The position numbers and the translations under genes are program-made. Positions 60,243-64,000 of a DNA stretch of 64,000 nt are shown here, in pieces. The DNA comes from Lutibacter oricola (GTDB lineage: Bacteria; Bacteroidota; Bacteroidia; Flavobacteriales; Flavobacteriaceae). Under the pieces are notes generated by a model. The model had not been told where the DNA came from and ran no database searches. It saw only the letters and a program-made list of their open reading frames with translations. Every line of letters starts with the position of its first letter. Position 1 is the first letter of the stretch. Location of the stretch: NCBI RefSeq assembly GCF_900106565.1, contig NZ_FNNJ01000006.1, positions 62,001-126,000 on the forward strand. Direction: 5' to 3'.

Positions 60243-61516
60243 AGAAAGCACTTATAATAACATATTATTGGCCACCAGCAGGAGGCTCTGGAGTACAACG
60301 TTGGTTAAAATTTGTAAAATATTTTAGAAATTTTAATGTTGAACCAATTGTTTATACTGTAGCTAATGCAAATTACCCTATTGAAGATAATTCGTTACAA
60401 AACGATATACCGAAAGGTGTTGAGCTTTTAAAGCAACCAATTTGGGAGCCAAACAATTTATTGTCTTTCTTCGGAAAAAAGAAAACTGAAAGTGCGGGGT
60501 TTTTAAATCCGAATCCTACATTTTTTGGTAAAGTATTGCAATATGTTAGAGCAAATTATTTTATACCTGATGCCCGTAAATTTTGGGTAAAACCATCGGT
60601 TAAATACCTTCAACAATATATTTCTAAAAACAGTATTGATGTTGTAATTACAACTGGTCCGCCACATAGTGTACATTTAATTGGCTTAAAATTAAAACAG
60701 CTGCTCAATGTAAAGTGGATTGCAGATTTTAGAGACCCTTGGACTGAGATTGATTATTTTCATCAATTACCACTTTCAAAAAAAGCAATAGAAAAACACC
60801 ATAAATTAGAACAGGAAGTGTTAAAAAATGCGGATAAAGTTTTGGTTGTTGGTGATACTATGAAAGCTAGTTACGATAGGTTTAGCAAAAATGTAGTAAC
60901 TATTACAAATGGGTTTGATGGCGAACTTAATTCAAAAGGAATAAAGCTAGATGAAAAGTTTACGCTAACGCATATTGGTTTAATGAATGCCGATAGAAAT
61001 CCAAAAATGCTTTGGAGTGTATTGGCTCAAATTGTTAAAGAAAATAAAGCATTTGCTAAAGATTTTGAGTTGAAATTAATTGGGAAGGTTGATGGAACTA
61101 TTATTGAAAATATTTCAAATAATAAACTTGAGAAGAATGTTCAGTTAATAAATTATGTTTCGCATACTGAGGTAGTTGAATTTCAAAAAAAATCTCAAGT
61201 TTTATTACTGTTGGTTAATAATGTTCCAAGTGCAAAAGGAATTATAACTGGTAAAATATTTGAGTATTTGATGGCTAAACGTCCAATTTTGGCAATTGCA
61301 CCTAAAAATGGTGATTTAGCTGAAATATTAAATAGTACAAATGCAGGTACAGTTGTTGGTTTTAATGATAGTATTGCATTAAAAAATACTATATTAGAGT
61401 TGTATAAAGCTTATAAAAATGAGAGTTTAATAGTTAATTCAACAAATATAGACCAATATCACAGAAAAGAATTGACAAAAAAAGTAGCTGAAATTATTTA
61501 TAATATTACTGAATGA
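60239..61516 (+). CDS. Glycosyltransferase, GT4-like, second
   Basis: This 425-residue protein opens with 'MKKALIITYYWPPAGGSGVQRWLKFVKYF', the 'WPPAGGSGVQR' motif of bacterial GT4-like transferases. It contains 'WIADFRDPWTEIDYF' and ends with 'TGKIFEYLMAKRPILAIAPKNGDLAEIL', the donor-binding region. It overlaps its neighbours by four bases on both sides. Probably adds the next sugar in the same glycan; sugar specificity cannot be told. Confidence 0.88.
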   Translation: MKKALIITYYWPPAGGSGVQRWLKFVKYFRNFNVEPIVYTVANANYPIEDNSLQNDIPKGVELLKQPIWEPNNLLSFFGKKKTESAGFLNPNPTFFGKVLQYVRANYFIPDARKFWVKPSVKYLQQYISKNSIDVVITTGPPHSVHLIGLKLKQLLNVKWIADFRDPWTEIDYFHQLPLSKKAIEKHHKLEQEVLKNADKVLVVGDTMKASYDRFSKNVVTITNGFDGELNSKGIKLDEKFTLTHIGLMNADRNPKMLWSVLAQIVKENKAFAKDFELKLIGKVDGTIIENISNNKLEKNVQLINYVSHTEVVEFQKKSQVLLLLVNNVPSAKGIITGKIFEYLMAKRPILAIAPKNGDLAEILNSTNAGTVVGFNDSIALKNTILELYKAYKNESLIVNSTNIDQYHRKELTKKVAEIIYNITE

Positions 61517-62601
61517 AACACATAAAAAAAATAGTTACCATTTTAGGTGCAAGACCTCAATTTGTAAAAGCTGCTGTTTTAAGTAGAGTGATTTCTAAAT
61601 ATAAAGAAATTGAAGAAGTTATTGTGCACACAGGTCAGCACTACGATGCTAATATGAGTGCTGTTTTTTTTGAAGAAATGAATATTCCTTCGCCAAAATA
61701 TAATTTGGCAATTAATGGTTTAAGTCACGGTGCAATGACAGGGCAAATGTTAACTGAAATAGAAAAGGTGCTGCAAAATGAAAAACCAGATGTTGTAGTT
61801 GTTTACGGAGATACTAACTCAACGTTAGCAGGAGCTTTGGCCGCCAAGAAAATGCATATAAAAGTTGTGCATATTGAAGCCGGTTTACGATCATTTAATA
61901 TGAAAATGCCAGAGGAAATAAATCGTATTTTAACTGATAGAATATCTGATTTGTTAGTTTGCCCAACGGATACTGCAATAGATAATTTGCAAAACGAAGG
62001 TTTTATTAATATGCCTATTAAAATTGTAAAAAGTGGCGATATTATGAAAGATGCGGTTGAGTTTTATAGTAAAACTTCAGCAGAGAAATCTTCAATAATT
62101 TCTAAACTAAAACTTCAAAAAAATAAATTTGTATTGGCAACTATTCATAGGCAAGAAAATACAGATGATATAGCTAAATTAAAATCTATTTTTGAAGCAC
62201 TTCAAGAAATAAATAAAAGCAAGCAAGTAGTTTTACCATTGCACCCTAGAACAAAAGCTATTTTAGAAAAAAACAATTTATTTTATAACCTTACTTTTAT
62301 AGATCCTGTTGGGTATTTTGATATGTTAGAGTTACTTAAAAATTGTAATCTGGTTGTAACGGATAGTGGAGGTTTACAAAAAGAAGCATTTTTTAATAAA
62401 AAACACTGTATTATTGCGCGTGAAGAAACGGAATGGGTAGAGCTTGTTACAAATAAATTTGCGAAAATTGTTGGTAGTAACGAGAATAAAATTATTGCTG
62501 CTTTTAAAGAGTTTCAGGCAAGTACAATTAGTTTTGATATGGAATTGTACGGTAATACAGTTGGAGAAAATATTTATAAAGAAATTAAAAATATAATTTA
62601 A
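61513..62601 (+). CDS. wecB: UDP-N-acetylglucosamine 2-epimerase (non-hydrolysing)
   Basis: Interconverts UDP-GlcNAc and UDP-ManNAc for surface polysaccharides. The 362-residue protein has 'TILGARPQFVKAAVLSRVI' at the start, 'HTGQHYDANMSAVFF', 'VVYGDTNSTLAGALAAKKMHIKVVHIEAGLRSFNMKMPEEINRILTD' (conserved D and E of the active site), 'HRQENTDD' and a C-terminal 'ETEWVELV'. Length is that of the non-hydrolysing type, slightly shorter than E. coli. Its stop overlaps the flippase ATG by one base. Confidence 0.94.
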   Translation: MKHIKKIVTILGARPQFVKAAVLSRVISKYKEIEEVIVHTGQHYDANMSAVFFEEMNIPSPKYNLAINGLSHGAMTGQMLTEIEKVLQNEKPDVVVVYGDTNSTLAGALAAKKMHIKVVHIEAGLRSFNMKMPEEINRILTDRISDLLVCPTDTAIDNLQNEGFINMPIKIVKSGDIMKDAVEFYSKTSAEKSSIISKLKLQKNKFVLATIHRQENTDDIAKLKSIFEALQEINKSKQVVLPLHPRTKAILEKNNLFYNLTFIDPVGYFDMLELLKNCNLVVTDSGGLQKEAFFNKKHCIIAREETEWVELVTNKFAKIVGSNENKIIAAFKEFQASTISFDMELYGNTVGENIYKEIKNII

Positions 62602-64000
62602 TGGGTATTGTTTTAAAACAATCTTTTTTAAATACCGTAATTCTTTTTTTAGGTTTTGCTATTGGAGGAGTTAATGTAATGTTTTTATACACTCATTTTT
62701 TACACGAAGATTATTTTGGTTTAATTACTTTTTTACTTTCAACAGCAAATATATTATTACCGTTATTGGTTTTTGGAATGCACCATACGGTGGTTAAATA
62801 CTTTTCGTCGTATACGTCTAAACAAGAGCAAGATACTTTTTTAATGTCTTCAGTGTTATTGCCATTGTTAATTATTATTCCTGCTGCTTTTTTAGGTATG
62901 TTTTTTTATGAAACTATAGCTAATTTAATTTCAACAAAAAACATTTTAATAAAAAATTATACGTGGCTTATATTTTTTGTAGCCATTTTTATGGGGTATT
63001 TTGAAGTGTTTTACGCTTGGACAAAAGTGAGATTTAAATCTGTGTTTGGCGGTTTTATAAAAGAAGTTTTTGCACGTTTATGCACATCAATATTATTGTT
63101 TGCGGTTTATTTTAATTGGATTAATAGCGAGCAATTTATTTATGGCGTTGTTATAGTTTATGCACTAAGAGTTATAATTATGAAACTTTATGCGTTTTAT
63201 ATTTATATGCCTACAATTTCATTTAAGTTACCAAGTAATGTTAAGGAGTTGGTATCTTTTTCGTTATACATTATTATTGCTGGGTCTGCTGCAAGTGTAT
63301 TATTAGAGATCGATAAATTTATGATTCCGCAGGTAGAAAAAATAGCTGAAGTTGCTTATTATTCGGTAGGGATATATATTGCAAGTGTAGTAGCTATACC
63401 AACTAGAGCAATGCAGCAAATTACTAGTCCTATTACGGCAAAAGATATGAATGAGAACAATATTGTTGAAGTTGAAAAACTATACAAGCAAACTTCTATA
63501 AATCTATTAGTAATAGGTGGATTGTTCTTTTTGCTAATAAATTTAAATATTTCAGACTTATATGAAATAATTAACAAGCCGCAGTTTACAAAAGGAATTT
63601 GGATTGTTTTAATTATATCGGTTGCTAAATTAATGGAGTTAGCTATGGGTACAGCAAATTCTATTTTAGTAAATTCTAAATATTATAAAATATTTTTTTA
63701 CCTGTCATTAGCAATGGCTTTAACTGTAATTTTGTTAAACCATTGGTTAATAAAAGCGGTGGGTATTAACGGGGCAGCTTTGGCAACTTTAATTGTTGTT
63801 GTTGTGTATGGTTTTATAAAAATAGTATATATAAATTATAAATTTAAAATATCTCCTTTTAAGCCAGAAACGGTTAAATTATTATTAATTTTAACTGTTG
63901 TATTTTTTAGTTTTTATTTTTTGAATATTAATTTAAATCCGTTTTTTACAATTATTATTAAAAGTATACTAATAAGTGTTATATATCTTTTTTTAGTGAA
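62601..64000 (+). CDS. Oligosaccharide flippase (Wzx/PST type), 3' end cut by the window
   Basis: The ATG at 62601 overlaps the wecB stop (TAATG) and the frame stays open to the last base of the window, giving at least 466 residues without a stop. The protein opens 'MGIVLKQSFLNTVILFLGFAIGGVNVMFLYTHFLHEDYFGLITFLLSTANILLPLLVFGMHHTVVKYF'. That is the polysaccharide-transporter pattern with repeated helix pairs, then 'EIDKFMIPQ' and 'AMQQITSPITAKDM' typical of flippases in flavobacteria. It should move lipid-linked repeat units to the periplasm. The C-terminal helices and stop lie beyond 64000. Confidence 0.88.
   Translation, partial: MGIVLKQSFLNTVILFLGFAIGGVNVMFLYTHFLHEDYFGLITFLLSTANILLPLLVFGMHHTVVKYFSSYTSKQEQDTFLMSSVLLPLLIIIPAAFLGMFFYETIANLISTKNILIKNYTWLIFFVAIFMGYFEVFYAWTKVRFKSVFGGFIKEVFARLCTSILLFAVYFNWINSEQFIYGVVIVYALRVIIMKLYAFYIYMPTISFKLPSNVKELVSFSLYIIIAGSAASVLLEIDKFMIPQVEKIAEVAYYSVGIYIASVVAIPTRAMQQITSPITAKDMNENNIVEVEKLYKQTSINLLVIGGLFFLLINLNISDLYEIINKPQFTKGIWIVLIISVAKLMELAMGTANSILVNSKYYKIFFYLSLAMALTVILLNHWLIKAVGINGAALATLIVVVVYGFIKIVYINYKFKISPFKPETVKLLLILTVVFFSFYFLNINLNPFFTIIIKSILISVIYLFLV

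Noticed and set aside
1-64000. CRISPR array, tRNA or rRNA genes
   Set aside because: I saw no regularly spaced direct repeats, cloverleaf-type sequences or rRNA-like GC-rich blocks. A covariance-model scan would be needed to exclude a small RNA.

Overview
This is a strongly AT-rich chromosomal window from a member of the Bacteroidetes, almost certainly the family Flavobacteriaceae. The evidence is the TonB-dependent receptor tail, menaquinone genes, flavobacterial protein families (DUF4834, DUF5683, DUF6122, DUF2851, DUF4159, CAL67264), Bacteroidetes-type promoters (TTG, 17-23 nt spacer, TAnnTTTG) and the near absence of Shine-Dalgarno sequences. The genus cannot be fixed from sequence alone. 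I see no rRNA, tRNA, CRISPR array, transposase or prophage. No stretch longer than about 300 bases lacks a gene.

Layout. 1-2573: end of a TonB-dependent receptor, then a metallo-hydrolase, an SRPBCC protein, a small membrane protein and a glyoxalase-like protein. 2709-5812: menC, a CPBP intramembrane protease and menE; menE and its upstream gap carry copies of a short Bacteroidetes-type dispersed repeat. 5919-7328: an unusual SusC-type N-domain/VWA fusion. 7362-9043 (minus): yebC and two paralogous zinc-ribbon membrane proteins. 9255-12511: a ThuA-DUF1080 protein and a methylcrotonyl-type carboxyltransferase. 12691-14753: a DoxX / FMN-reductase / MarR / pirin stress-type operon with a candidate operator. 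14756-19658: a ScfR/RamB-type regulator divergent from the glyoxylate shunt genes aceB and aceA, with a palindromic operator between them. 19827-21752: CAL67264 membrane protein and ettA.

21812-28369 (minus): a lipoprotein, a YiiX-like hydrolase, then the flavobacterial cluster parA-parB-DUF5683-dapB-lepB-WbqC-DUF6122. 28494-33243: pepD, a nitroreductase, DUF2851, a secreted metallo-hydrolase and a small unknown. 33385-40116 (minus): a fatty-acid beta-oxidation operon (MarR regulator, hydroxyacyl-CoA dehydrogenase/enoyl-CoA hydratase, thiolase, acyl-CoA dehydrogenase). Each gap between its enzymes holds a four-helix-bundle (23S rRNA intervening-sequence type) gene bounded by imperfect inverted repeats. 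Beta-oxidation, the acyl-CoA carboxylase and the glyoxylate shunt together point to growth on fatty acids or acetate.

40248-50602: an unrecognised protein, an ABC exporter pair, an MscS channel, a frameshifted sigma-54 response regulator, PPK2, a DEDDh exonuclease, a small unknown, and a GH3/serine-hydrolase fusion. 50577-56017 (minus): PlsC-like acyltransferase, BASS transporter, DUF4159, rsmE, a GNAT protein and an outer-membrane protein. 56118-64000: DUF4834, a YfhO-type membrane protein, and the start of a surface polysaccharide cluster (two GT4-like glycosyltransferases, wecB, and a flippase cut by the window end).

The strongest leads are the intervening-sequence-like cassettes in the beta-oxidation operon, the dispersed repeat used in two reading frames inside menE, the barrel-less SusC/VWA fusion, the AGCGAA operator of the glyoxylate shunt, and the A7 frameshift in the NtrC-type regulator.
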